In this document: piece after piece, positions 27,151 through 35,500 of the stretch
Position numbering within the stretch: position 1 is the first letter of the stretch
Layout: each line of letters opens with the position of its first letter
Origin: an uncultured Allomuricauda sp.
GTDB lineage: Bacteria; Bacteroidota; Bacteroidia; Flavobacteriales; Flavobacteriaceae
Assembly (NCBI RefSeq): GCF_947495325.1
Contig: NZ_CANLYK010000002.1
Span: 310,001 to 374,000, forward strand
Length of the DNA: 64,000 nucleotides
Reading direction: 5' to 3'
Program-made: the position numbers and the translations under genes
The notes under the pieces: model-generated
What the model saw: the letters and a program-made list of their open reading frames with translations, nothing else
What the model was told of the DNA's origin: nothing
Databases searched by the model: none

Positions 27151-27882
27151 TTAATTTGGTTCTGCTATCCAAACATCAAATTTATATGTAATCAGGTCAT
27201 TATTTGACCGTGATACCAATCGATAGCTTAAGATAACTTCAACAAACTCTTTTGTGACCTGTGTTATTGCTAATGAAGAGCCATTGCTTATCGTTTGTAT
27301 AGCGATTATAGGTCTTTCCTTAAATTTAGGAAGCTTCTCACCTTTAGAAGTAATCATCTCATCAAAATAAAATTTTAAGACCCCCTCACTTATTAGTTGT
27401 TTTTCTTTCTTAATGTATTCAAGGTCCTTAACAACATAAATTCTAGCAGCATACTTTAAATTCTCTTGAGCATTTGAGATTTTTTTATTTATTATGTTAA
27501 ACTCTCTTTGAACATCATTCAAATTCTCTACTGACTTTCCCTCTTCGACCTTTAGTACCTTCACCGTCTCTTCGTAGTCCTTTACAATAGAGTCCAGTTT
27601 GTCTATACGTCTCTGTTGCATCTCAAATTTTTTCTCAAAATCGCTCTCAACGATTTTTGTAATGTCTTTGTATGTAGTGAAGCCAAGAAATCCAAAAAGG
27701 AAAATCAATATTGCAGAAACCGCTTTTAACAAATTGATATTATATTTCAATTCAAAATAACGCTCGTCAGGAATTGATTTTTTCTTTGAGCCAATAGTTT
27801 TAAAAATTTTCCAAAGGAAAAAAACATCGGAAGCAATTAAAACTAAAATGATTATCAATAATATAATCGTGAAAGAAGACAT
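27151..27882 (-). CDS. Unknown membrane protein with coiled coil
   Basis: 243 residues: two N-terminal hydrophobic helices (about 4-24 and 50-70), then a long charged coiled coil (about 75-150, FEKKFEMQQRRIDKLDSIVK onward), then a compact mixed C-terminal region ending in ITYKFDVWIAEPN. No family recognised. It lies downstream of the repeat-bracketed GIY-YIG gene on the same strand and runs tail to tail with the MG/plug gene. The probable topology is both helices in the inner membrane with the C-terminal part on one face. Confidence 0.6.
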   Translation of the reverse strand: MSSFTIILLIIILVLIASDVFFLWKIFKTIGSKKKSIPDERYFELKYNINLLKAVSAILIFLFGFLGFTTYKDITKIVESDFEKKFEMQQRRIDKLDSIVKDYEETVKVLKVEEGKSVENLNDVQREFNIINKKISNAQENLKYAARIYVVKDLEYIKKEKQLISEGVLKFYFDEMITSKGEKLPKFKERPIIAIQTISNGSSLAITQVTKEFVEVILSYRLVSRSNNDLITYKFDVWIAEPN

Positions 27883-27933
27883 TTGCTCAATTTTGTAAGA
27901 AAATTACAATTTATTCAAACACCTACCTATTTT

Positions 27934-27960
27934 GTCATTCTGAACGCAGTGAAGAATCTT
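27934..27960 (+). repeat. REP-like palindromic repeat, left copy
   Basis: A 26-27 base element beginning GTCATTCTGAACG and ending AAGAATCTT. Its reverse complement matches the copy at 28290-28316 in 23 of 26 positions. It contains internal dyad symmetry (ATTCT / AGAAT). It overlaps the 3' end of the GIY-YIG gene and supplies its stop codon. Confidence 0.8.
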
Positions 27961-28273
27961 GATATGGGAACAGATGTTCCAAAAAATTCATGTCAGGATT
28001 AATAGTTTTTATCAGCTCCAACTTTTTTACTCTAACCCATCCTTTAATTTGCTTTTCTCGAGCGATAGCCTCATGGACCCAAGTAAACTTTTCATAATAA
28101 ACTAAATGTTTGCATTTATACTTGGCAGTAAAAGCCTTTTTCCTCAAACGGATGTTTTCCTTATGTTCAAACAAACGTCTTGCCATGTGATTGGTCACTC
28201 CAGTATATAAAACTGTTTTATTCTGGTTTGTCAAAATATAGACATGGTAGATGTGCCAACCTTCTTTTTGCAT
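27935..28273 (-). CDS. GIY-YIG nuclease-domain protein bracketed by inverted repeats
   Basis: 112 residues of the small single-domain GIY-YIG type. The motif pair appears as HVYILTNQ...LYTGVTN (about 9-29), followed by the conserved Arg in MARRLFEH and the catalytic-type Glu in REKQIKGW. The last residues, QDSSLRSE, and the stop codon are encoded by the left repeat. The gene sits between two inverted 26-base repeats, 17 bases after the right one, and separates dprA from the gene at 27151. Small GIY-YIG proteins of this group have no settled cellular role. A link with the repeats, comparable to REP-associated transposases, is inference. Confidence 0.88.
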   Translation of the reverse strand: MQKEGWHIYHVYILTNQNKTVLYTGVTNHMARRLFEHKENIRLRKKAFTAKYKCKHLVYYEKFTWVHEAIAREKQIKGWVRVKKLELIKTINPDMNFLEHLFPYQDSSLRSE

Positions 28274-28289
28274 TTTATAAAATTAGATT

Positions 28290-28316
28290 AGATTCTTCGC
28301 TGTGCTCAGAATGACA
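28290..28316 (-). repeat. REP-like palindromic repeat, right copy
   Basis: Begins AGATTCTTCGCTG and ends CAGAATGACA on the plus strand, in the opposite orientation to 27934-27960, differing at 3 of 26 positions. It lies 2 bases from the dprA stop codon (28319-28321) and 16 bases upstream of the GIY-YIG ATG. Confidence 0.8.
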
Positions 28317-28318
28317 TG

Positions 28319-29425
28319 CTAAATAGCTTCAAACATCTTTCCTGGTAATGGACGCACCAATCCCTTCATTTCCATATTAAATAGTGTTGACGAAACCTTG
28401 AAAACAGGAATTTTGCACTCCAAAGCAATCAGATCCAATAGCTGTTTCCCTGTAGATTGCAGATAGTGATAAATAGATTGTTCCGTTTCATCCAATTCTG
28501 CGAACAATTTTTTTTGCACACTGGGTCTTTTGGCCCTCTCCTCCAATTCCCATCCCAAATTATAGATGAGTTCCGCTGCAGAGGTCAATATATGTGCCTT
28601 TTGGTATTTGATCAAATCATTGCACCCCTTACTGAATTTATCCGTGGATCTTCCTGGAACTGCAAAGACTTCGCGATTATATCCATTTGCTAAATCGGCA
28701 GTGACCAAACTGCCTCCTTTTTCTGCTGATTCCACTACAACAGTGGCTTCGCTCAGTCCAGCAATGATTCTATTTCGCTTTAGAAAATTCTCTCGGTCAG
28801 GACGACTTGTGCTCCAAAATTCCGTAAAAAACCCTCCATTTTTTTCTATGGTAGAAACATATTTTTTATGCGCTTTTGGGTAAATCTGGTTTAGCCCATG
28901 AGCCAAGCAACCTATGGTTTGCAATCCTTTTTCCATGGCCGCCTTTTGAATTGCTATGTCCACACCGTAGGCAAAACCACTCACTATAATGGGGTTTAAA
29001 GGAGCAATCTCTTCAATAAAGCACTCACAGAAATCAACACCATAACCTGTAATATTGCGTGTCCCCACAACACTGATGATTTTTCGGTTTTTTAAATCAA
29101 TATTCCCGCTTTTAAAAAGCAATATTGGCCGATCTGCACAATGCTTCAGATATTCTGGGTAATCTTCATCTGTAAAATATGAAAATGCAATCTTTTCCTT
29201 GAGAAGATAATTGTACTCTGCCTCTGCTTCGTCTATATAGTTGGCATTATGAAATCCTTTAAGTGTTAGTATCCCAATGCCCTCAATTTTTAAGAGATGA
29301 TGTATTTTATCCTCAAAAACAGCTTTTGGACTGCCGCAATGGGCAATCATTCTCTTTGCTAGTACATTGCCAATATTTGGAATTGCCTGTAGCCGAAGTG
29401 CGGCTATTATTTCACTTTCAGTCAT
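28319..29425 (-). CDS. dprA: DNA-processing protein DprA
   Basis: Loads RecA on incoming single-stranded DNA during natural transformation. An N-terminal helix-hairpin-helix/SAM-like region (about 1-70), the Rossmann-type DprA domain with VGTRNITGYG, SGFAYGVDIAIQKAAME and RNRIIAGLS, and a C-terminal winged-helix region (about 305-366). 368 residues, full length. It is divergent from the HU/SPOR gene, a pairing often seen in Flavobacteriaceae. The stop codon nearly touches a REP-like repeat. Confidence 0.94.
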   Translation of the reverse strand: MTESEIIAALRLQAIPNIGNVLAKRMIAHCGSPKAVFEDKIHHLLKIEGIGILTLKGFHNANYIDEAEAEYNYLLKEKIAFSYFTDEDYPEYLKHCADRPILLFKSGNIDLKNRKIISVVGTRNITGYGVDFCECFIEEIAPLNPIIVSGFAYGVDIAIQKAAMEKGLQTIGCLAHGLNQIYPKAHKKYVSTIEKNGGFFTEFWSTSRPDRENFLKRNRIIAGLSEATVVVESAEKGGSLVTADLANGYNREVFAVPGRSTDKFSKGCNDLIKYQKAHILTSAAELIYNLGWELEERAKRPSVQKKLFAELDETEQSIYHYLQSTGKQLLDLIALECKIPVFKVSSTLFNMEMKGLVRPLPGKMFEAI

Positions 29426-29523
29426 GTAGTAAATAGGTTAAGTTGTTCACAAAGTACAAAATTTCAAATGTTAATAAAAAGTGATGAGGTCTATTTTGTG
29501 CTCTGCCTTTTTTTACAATATTT

Positions 29524-30474
29524 GTGCAAATGCGGATTGACTCTTACATAGAAGAACTTTTATACGATTATAATTGTGTTGTTGTCCCTGGTTTTGGGGC
29601 ATTTTTGGCACATGGAAAATCCGCGGAGCTTGATGCAACGACCAATACGTTGGTCCCTCCCACCAAAACAGTTTCCTTTAACGCTCAATTATCCAAGAAC
29701 GATGGTCTTTTAGTTTCCCACATTGCTAAAGTAAAGCACTTGGGATACGAAGAATTGTTACAAGAGGTGGAAAACGAAGGTGAACTATGGAACAAAAAAC
29801 TGAATCAAGGTGAGAGTATTGAACTTTACGGTGTTGGTAAGCTTTGGTTGAATGAAGGTCAAAAAATTCAATTCCAGCCAGAAAACAAAATCAACTACCT
29901 AACCTCTTCCTTTGGTTTGTCTGCTTTTACTGCAACTCCTATTCAACGTGAAGTGTTGAAAGAGGAGGTTGAAGAATTGGAGGAAAAGATTCCGTTTATT
30001 ATCACTCCTGAGAAAAGAGAAGAAGCTTCTTTTAGACCTTGGTTAAAATATGCGGCTGTTTTATTGATTTCCTTATCGTTGGGCGTTACTTCGTACAATA
30101 CGTATACCGATTTTCAGCAAAAACAAATAGCGGCACAGCAGGATGCCCAACAGGAAATTTCCCGCCATATACAAGAAGCCACTTTTTTTGAAAGTGCTCC
30201 ATTGGAACTTCCTTCAATCAACATCAAAGTCAATAAAAAGCAGCTTGGAAAACATCATGTTATTGCCGGTGCTTTTAGAATTGAAAAAAATGCCGAAAAG
30301 AAGGTAAGGCTCCTTAAAGAAAAGGGATATAATGCATTTTATTTAGGGGCAAATAAGTTTGGACTTCACCAAGTTGCCTATGATAGTTTTGAAAACCCCA
30401 AGGAAGCCCTAAGCTACTTAAGAGAGATCAAACGAACCGTTTCTTCGGATGCATGGATGCTTTCTGAAAAATAG
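29524..30474 (+). CDS. HU-like (CCDC81) and SPOR-domain membrane protein
   Basis: 316 residues. The N-terminal HU-like fold (about 3-135) includes YIEELLYDYNCVVVPGFGAF and GVGKLWLNEGQKIQF. One membrane helix lies at about 175-192, and a C-terminal SPOR domain (about 235-316) starts at HHVIAGAFRIEKNAEKKVR. SPOR domains bind denuded glycan at division sites, which suggests a link between cell wall and chromosome; this is inference from the domains. Divergent from dprA. The plus-strand thioesterase gene that usually follows is separated here by a minus-strand TPR gene. The ATG at 29530 is a possible alternative start. Confidence 0.82.
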   Translation: MQMRIDSYIEELLYDYNCVVVPGFGAFLAHGKSAELDATTNTLVPPTKTVSFNAQLSKNDGLLVSHIAKVKHLGYEELLQEVENEGELWNKKLNQGESIELYGVGKLWLNEGQKIQFQPENKINYLTSSFGLSAFTATPIQREVLKEEVEELEEKIPFIITPEKREEASFRPWLKYAAVLLISLSLGVTSYNTYTDFQQKQIAAQQDAQQEISRHIQEATFFESAPLELPSINIKVNKKQLGKHHVIAGAFRIEKNAEKKVRLLKEKGYNAFYLGANKFGLHQVAYDSFENPKEALSYLREIKRTVSSDAWMLSEK

Positions 30475-30494
30475 CTCCGGTTTTTGCTTTCCCA

Positions 30495-31967
30495 TTACGT
30501 TTTAAACAGTGTCTGGTATTTTGCCTCAGATTTTAGTATATCAAATTCCTTATGCGCCTTAATTAAGTTAGCTCTTTTGTTACTTGGCAACTGTTGCAAA
30601 TGGGCAATTGCATTTATAGAATCATTTATTTCGAGAAAAAGAAATGCCTTATTGAGCCATAGGTTTTCGTTTCCATCATAACATAGCCCGTAGTCAAAAG
30701 CTTTGAGAGCCTCTTCATACCTTTTTAGTTGCCAAAGGGCAATTCCCTGTTGCATCCATGCATAATACGAATCTGGTTTTAATGCCAATGACATTTTTGA
30801 ACAGTAGAGAACATCGTTCCATTCCTGTGTTGCGTAATAGCAATATGCCAAATCATCCCAATAATTAGCCTTTTTGGGACTTATTTTAATCTGTTCTTTG
30901 GTTGATTTAATTTGTTGATTTTCTGAATCATCAGTGTCTAAAAAAGACGCATCAAAAATTTTAGCATAGCCCTCATGGCCTTTTCTACCATGTAACAACT
31001 CTCTTTGTAACCGTATATAGTTGAATTCTTGAAACGATTTTTCATCATCTAGCAAAGCAGTAATTAAAGAGATTGTATCGGTTATTATACGAGCTTTGTG
31101 GGTAGAACACTTCCCAAGAAGATTTCTGAGCTCATCATCCTCTTTCCTAAAAAAGTGTCTCCAAAGCCAATAGAGTATATCACCCAACCCTTTGAATGAC
31201 TGATTCTTTTTTGATACTGGTGGCAGCTCTATGCCATTTGTTTCCCCCAACTGATTATTTAGTAATCGAATAATCCATTCAGCTCGATTAAAATTGATAA
31301 CAACATTATCGCAATCAACGGCTTTTAGGTTCTCCCCTAGTATTGCTGTAAACAGTTCATCATAATCAGTAAGAAAATCTTCATTTGGATCTGATAGATT
31401 TACTTTTCCGGATAGCTTCGCAAGTCTTTGCCTAAAACTTGAAACGTCCAAGTCATTTGGTATGTTTCCATCTATAATAGCCTCTTCATCTATTTCATGG
31501 GCCTTTTCAAACTCAATCCAATCAGAAAAAATACAGTTTAGGTAGGCAAAGGATTCAATGGAATTTGAAAGGAAATTGATAACAAAAGACCCAGAACTAA
31601 AACGGTATACCGGCGACTTCTCTCCCCCCAAACCAAGCAAATAAAATTGCCCACTGGCATCATTTCCAATGGAAATACTTTCGGTGAATGCCTGTATTAG
31701 TCCAATTTGAGAATCAGCAAGAAGCGATTTGTACAAATTTTCATATTGAAAGTCTGGGAAACTTAGCTTTGTGGGGTAAAATTGCCCAAACTTTTTATAT
31801 GTAAAATGAGAATGAAATTCCAAGAATTTTTTGGTAGGCCCAGAAACAGACCTTCCATAAATCTCATTAATAAAATGCTCAACGTTGAGTGGGTTCTCTT
31901 TGGTATCAACTCTATCTCTCAAGTCTTTGAAGAAAGAGTCTTCGAAGTATATTTCTTCTTCGTTCAT
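30495..31967 (-). CDS. Unknown TPR protein with possible SUKH-like N-terminal domain
   Basis: 490 residues, cytoplasmic (no signal or membrane helix). The segment FYLLGLGGEKSPVYRFSSGS...NSIESFAYL at about 107-145 resembles SUKH-type domains, which are often immunity proteins; this is a weak, pattern-level resemblance. The C-terminal third has TPR units (NYWDDLAYCYYATQEWNDVL, AWMQQGIALWQLKRYEEALK, NLWLNKAFLFLEINDSINAI). It lies on the opposite strand between two genes that are normally neighbours, so it looks like an insertion. No toxin gene was recognised nearby. Confidence 0.6.
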   Translation of the reverse strand: MNEEEIYFEDSFFKDLRDRVDTKENPLNVEHFINEIYGRSVSGPTKKFLEFHSHFTYKKFGQFYPTKLSFPDFQYENLYKSLLADSQIGLIQAFTESISIGNDASGQFYLLGLGGEKSPVYRFSSGSFVINFLSNSIESFAYLNCIFSDWIEFEKAHEIDEEAIIDGNIPNDLDVSSFRQRLAKLSGKVNLSDPNEDFLTDYDELFTAILGENLKAVDCDNVVINFNRAEWIIRLLNNQLGETNGIELPPVSKKNQSFKGLGDILYWLWRHFFRKEDDELRNLLGKCSTHKARIITDTISLITALLDDEKSFQEFNYIRLQRELLHGRKGHEGYAKIFDASFLDTDDSENQQIKSTKEQIKISPKKANYWDDLAYCYYATQEWNDVLYCSKMSLALKPDSYYAWMQQGIALWQLKRYEEALKAFDYGLCYDGNENLWLNKAFLFLEINDSINAIAHLQQLPSNKRANLIKAHKEFDILKSEAKYQTLFKT

Positions 31968-32115
31968 TTAAAGTAAAATTTGGTGTACAAAAGATATAAA
32001 AAATCATCGAAATGTTATATCGCTATGTATTTTATTACACTCTTGTTTCTCTTCATACCATTAGGGATTTTGGGAGAAATAACACTGCTTCCTTTAAATC
32101 CATAGTTCACTTCAA

Positions 32116-32123
32116 TATCTTTG
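32116..32123 (+). promoter_or_regulatory. Putative -7 box of the thioesterase gene
   Basis: TATCTTTG matches TAnnTTTG exactly, 16 bases before the ATG at 32140. No clear -33 TTG was found. Confidence 0.45.
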
Positions 32124-32139
32124 CCCAAAAGAACAAGGC

Positions 32140-32652
32140 ATGCGTCCAAAAACTCCTAATGATTCTCGTACGTTAATGACCGATATGGTTTTACCCAGCG
32201 AGACCAATCCTTTGAACAATCTTTTTGGCGGTGAGCTTTTGGCGCGGATGGATCGCGCAGCCAGTATTGCTGCACGAAGACATAGTCGAAGAATAACGGT
32301 TACAGCATCGGTAAACCATGTTGCATTCAACCGTTCAGTGCCTTTAGGAAGTGTAGTGACCGTTGAGGCAGCCGTTTCAAGGGCGTTTAAAACATCAATG
32401 GAAATATTTATTGATGTATGGATGGAAGACCGCTTTACCGGGGAACGTACCAAGGCCAATGAGGCTATTTATACTTTTGTTGCTGTTGATGATACCGGTA
32501 TCCCAACTGAAGTTCCACCGTTACAGCCCGAAACCGATTTGGAAAAAGAACGTTTTGCCGCTGCTCTTAGAAGAAAACAACTGAGTTTGGTCCTAGCTGG
32601 AAAAATGAAACCTTCAGACGCCACAGAGCTTAGGGCTTTGTTTACGTCCTAA
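32140..32652 (+). CDS. Acyl-CoA thioesterase (hotdog fold, YciA type)
   Basis: Hydrolyses acyl-CoA to the free acid and CoA. 170 residues with the cytoplasmic acyl-CoA hydrolase pattern: LPSETNPLNNLFGGELLARMD with the catalytic-type Asp, the ASIAARRHS helix, VNHVAFNRSVPLGSVV and MEIFIDVWMED. Ends 3 bases from the convergent aldo/keto reductase. The chain-length preference cannot be told from the sequence. Confidence 0.9.
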   Translation: MRPKTPNDSRTLMTDMVLPSETNPLNNLFGGELLARMDRAASIAARRHSRRITVTASVNHVAFNRSVPLGSVVTVEAAVSRAFKTSMEIFIDVWMEDRFTGERTKANEAIYTFVAVDDTGIPTEVPPLQPETDLEKERFAAALRRKQLSLVLAGKMKPSDATELRALFTS

Positions 32653-32655
32653 ATA

Positions 32656-33492
32656 CTAAAAATCAAAATTGTCAGGGTCGGGACCAAATCTTTGCCCCTT
32701 GTCTAGACTATCCAATAGTTGAACATCTTCTGGAGTCAATTCAAAGTCAAAAATAGTGGCGTTGGAAATAATACGCTCTTTTTTGACCGATTTAGGAATA
32801 GTGACCACCCCTTTTTGAAGGTCCCAACGTAAAACGATTTGGGCAACCGTCTTATCATATTTATTTGCCAAATCCTTTAGAATATCTAAATCAAAGATTT
32901 TTCCCTGCATCATTGGTGACCAAGCTTCATATTGAATTCCCTTTTGATTGCAAAAATCAACCAATTCTTGTTGCACTAGATACGGATGAAATTCCATTTG
33001 GTTCACCATGGGCACTATATCGGCCTCAGTCAATAAATCCTCTATATGATGTTGCAAAAAGTTACTTATTCCAATGGCCCGAACCCTTTTTTCATTGTAA
33101 AGACGTTCCATTGCCCTCCACGTCTCCTTAGACCTGTCTCCTTTTGGCCAATGAATTAAATATAGGTCTAGATAATCCATTCTCAATCGCTCCAAGCTAT
33201 CATCAAACGCTTTTAACGTAGTATCGTATCCTTGATCACTGTTCCATACCTTGCTTACAACAAAAACGTCTTTTCTTTCTATATTGCTTTCCTCGACTCC
33301 TATCCCTACTCCTTTTTCGTTATTATAAATTGATGCTGTATCAATATGTCTATAACCATGGTTTAATGCCTCCTTTACAGCATTGGTTACTTCATTGCCG
33401 TCTTTGGACAAATAAACTCCTAGGCCAAAATATGGCATTTGAACTCCATTATGCAGTTCAAATGTTCCCTGTAAATCCGTTATTTTCTTCAT
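32656..33492 (-). CDS. Aldo/keto reductase
   Basis: NADPH-dependent carbonyl reductase of the AKR5-like group. The catalytic tetrad is visible as D51 (HIDTASIYNNEKGVG), Y56, K81 (VSKVWNSDQGY) and H114 (LYLIHWPKGD). Cofactor-binding VTIPKSVKKERIISN lies near the C terminus. 278 residues, full length. It follows the EnvC-like gene by 3 bases, so it may be the last gene of that operon, though its metabolic role appears unrelated. The substrate is unknown. Confidence 0.9.
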   Translation of the reverse strand: MKKITDLQGTFELHNGVQMPYFGLGVYLSKDGNEVTNAVKEALNHGYRHIDTASIYNNEKGVGIGVEESNIERKDVFVVSKVWNSDQGYDTTLKAFDDSLERLRMDYLDLYLIHWPKGDRSKETWRAMERLYNEKRVRAIGISNFLQHHIEDLLTEADIVPMVNQMEFHPYLVQQELVDFCNQKGIQYEAWSPMMQGKIFDLDILKDLANKYDKTVAQIVLRWDLQKGVVTIPKSVKKERIISNATIFDFELTPEDVQLLDSLDKGQRFGPDPDNFDF

Positions 33493-33495
33493 ATG

Positions 33496-34719
33496 CTACA
33501 ATTGATATATCCAATCCTCTGGGTTTAACCGATTGGAATCTTGATAAAGATAAAACTTCAACTTTGTTGTACCATCAAACCGATTGGTATTAATGTCGCC
33601 AAGTACTTCTTTTACCACTACTTTATCTCCTTTCTTTACATATACATTCGATAAGTTATAATACGTACTAATATAATTTCCATGTTTTATGGTAACTCCC
33701 CTACTACCACCAGGAACAGATATTATTGCGATAACCTCACCTTCAAAAATGGCTCTTGCTTTACTTCCCTGATCAGTAGCTATGGTAACACCGTTGTTTC
33801 TATGCTTTATCCCTGGATATAACTTATCACTGTAAACCCCATACCCTTGGCTTTTTACCCCTTTCTCAACAGGCCAGATAAGTTTTCCTTTATTGGCAGA
33901 AAAGTTATTGGCCACCAACTTGGCTTCTGGAGTCAAAACAAATTTTATGCTACTAGATTTTCCCGCTTTTTTGTTTGTGCTAACAATGGCGCTTTTAATA
34001 AGTCGTTCAATCGCTCTATCTATTTTACGGGCCTCCTTCTGCTTTTGCGCAATAGCGGCAGTGTACTTAGTTTCATTTTGCCGTATACTTCGTAACAAGT
34101 TCTTTTGCGATTCTATTTCATTGAACAGATCGGCCTTGACTTTTTTATTTTCTGCCAATAATTGCTCCTTAGTTTTCCGTTGTAAGACCAAATCCCTATT
34201 AAGAGTGGCCAACTCATCAGCCTTTTTTATGATATCTTCCCCCTGCTTCTTTCTATGCTTGGCATATTGCTCCATATATTGAAGTCGCTTAAAAGCTTGA
34301 AAAAAGTTTTCCGCTGACAACAAAAACATTAGCCTATTGCTTTGCGATTTATTCTGATATGATTTTTGGATAAGATTAGCATAATCATCTCGTAAAATCT
34401 TCAGGTCTTCACGAAGCTTACTTATACTTCTAATGTTAACATTGATTTGTCTGTTGAGCAAATTAGATTGTTGGTTTGTTACCCGAATAAGCTCCTGCCT
34501 TACATTGATTCTTTTATCCAAGGCCTCCATTTGGTCCAAAACATTACCCTTTTCCTTCTTCTCGGCAAAGAGCAATCTATTGATTTCCTTTATTTCCTTT
34601 TGTAATCGTTCCCGTTTTGCTTCCAACGCTTTTTGCTCGCTGGTTTGTGCCAGGGTTGATGTAGAAAAAAAACAAATAAAAATCAGTAAATGAATGCAAT
34701 ATGAAATTTTATTTAACAT
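33496..34719 (-). CDS. envC: EnvC-like murein hydrolase activator with degenerate LytM domain
   Basis: 407 residues: a signal peptide (about 1-25), a long coiled coil (about 26-250; KALEAKRERLQKEIKEINR onward) and a C-terminal M23/LytM domain (about 285-407). Zinc-site residues of active M23 enzymes are altered: the H-x3-D site reads HRNNGVTI, the HLS position reads YYNLS, and the final HLHF motif reads KLKFYL. Such degenerate domains activate amidases instead of cutting peptidoglycan. Downstream of a DUF4292 lipoprotein in an envelope operon, a typical flavobacterial order. Confidence 0.85.
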   Translation of the reverse strand: MLNKISYCIHLLIFICFFSTSTLAQTSEQKALEAKRERLQKEIKEINRLLFAEKKEKGNVLDQMEALDKRINVRQELIRVTNQQSNLLNRQINVNIRSISKLREDLKILRDDYANLIQKSYQNKSQSNRLMFLLSAENFFQAFKRLQYMEQYAKHRKKQGEDIIKKADELATLNRDLVLQRKTKEQLLAENKKVKADLFNEIESQKNLLRSIRQNETKYTAAIAQKQKEARKIDRAIERLIKSAIVSTNKKAGKSSSIKFVLTPEAKLVANNFSANKGKLIWPVEKGVKSQGYGVYSDKLYPGIKHRNNGVTIATDQGSKARAIFEGEVIAIISVPGGSRGVTIKHGNYISTYYNLSNVYVKKGDKVVVKEVLGDINTNRFDGTTKLKFYLYQDSNRLNPEDWIYQL

Positions 34720-34720
34720 A

Positions 34721-35500
34721 TTACTTTAATATAATTTCATTATACCCTTTTGGAACTTTATATGGAAAATTCAAAGATTTATCCAGTTCCATGTTTTTAA
34801 AACTTAAATCTATAGTTGTTCTATCTTGATTTTCGGCTGCAACAATCTGGATTTCATCTGGAAGTATCTTTCCTAAAATATCTTGATAGGTATATTTTGC
34901 TTGTAGTCGTCTGTCTTCTTCTGGTTGTGCAACTTCTTGTGAGGAAATTTTAAAGTTTTTGGGTTCCAACTGAAATAATATTTTAAACAGTTCCTTTGCT
35001 CTTTTCGGTTTTAATTGATAATCGCCTTCACTGATTGCAGAAGTGTATTTGTCCTCTCTCAAATCAAAAACTGCGTTGCCCAATAAAAGGTTTTGAACCT
35101 TAACAAAATCAAGCTCAGTTCCTAAAAGGTCACTTAGATAACTAAAATCCCCATCAAAATACTCTCCCTGTAACTTATTATAGAAAGATACCTTTTCCGG
35201 AGTAATATGTGCCTTAACCATCCCAAATGGGGCACTTATCCAAATCACCTTGTTCTTTTCCATTCTTAAACTGACATTCACTCCTTGGCTTTTTTCACCA
35301 TCCGAGTAATCAATTTTTACCTTCCCGCTCAAAGTTTTAAAGTCAACCTGATTGGCATAATGATTTTCTATAATCCGTTTTGCCGAAATCCCAGAATCAA
35401 CTTCACCGCCAGATACAGCCTTTGTGCTTTTGCAAGAACTTAAAACCAGTGCCATTAAAAGCAAGGTGATGGATTGTCTTTGTATTTGAAATAACTGCAT
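34721..35500 (-). CDS. DUF4292 lipoprotein
   Basis: 259 residues with a lipoprotein signal (ITLLLMALVLSSC; Cys near 23) and a LolA/LolB-like beta-rich body (KIDYSDGEKSQGVNVSLRME, KVIWISAPFGMVKAHI). DUF4292 proteins are widespread in Bacteroidota. Their likely place is the outer membrane or periplasm, and their function is not established. The start overlaps the stop of the TPR gene, so translation is probably coupled. Confidence 0.82.
   Translation of the reverse strand: MQLFQIQRQSITLLLMALVLSSCKSTKAVSGGEVDSGISAKRIIENHYANQVDFKTLSGKVKIDYSDGEKSQGVNVSLRMEKNKVIWISAPFGMVKAHITPEKVSFYNKLQGEYFDGDFSYLSDLLGTELDFVKVQNLLLGNAVFDLREDKYTSAISEGDYQLKPKRAKELFKILFQLEPKNFKISSQEVAQPEEDRRLQAKYTYQDILGKILPDEIQIVAAENQDRTTIDLSFKNMELDKSLNFPYKVPKGYNEIILK

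Noticed and set aside
33496..34719. EnvC-like protein as an active endopeptidase
   Set aside because: Zinc-site residues of the LytM domain are altered at three motifs, so an activator role is more likely.
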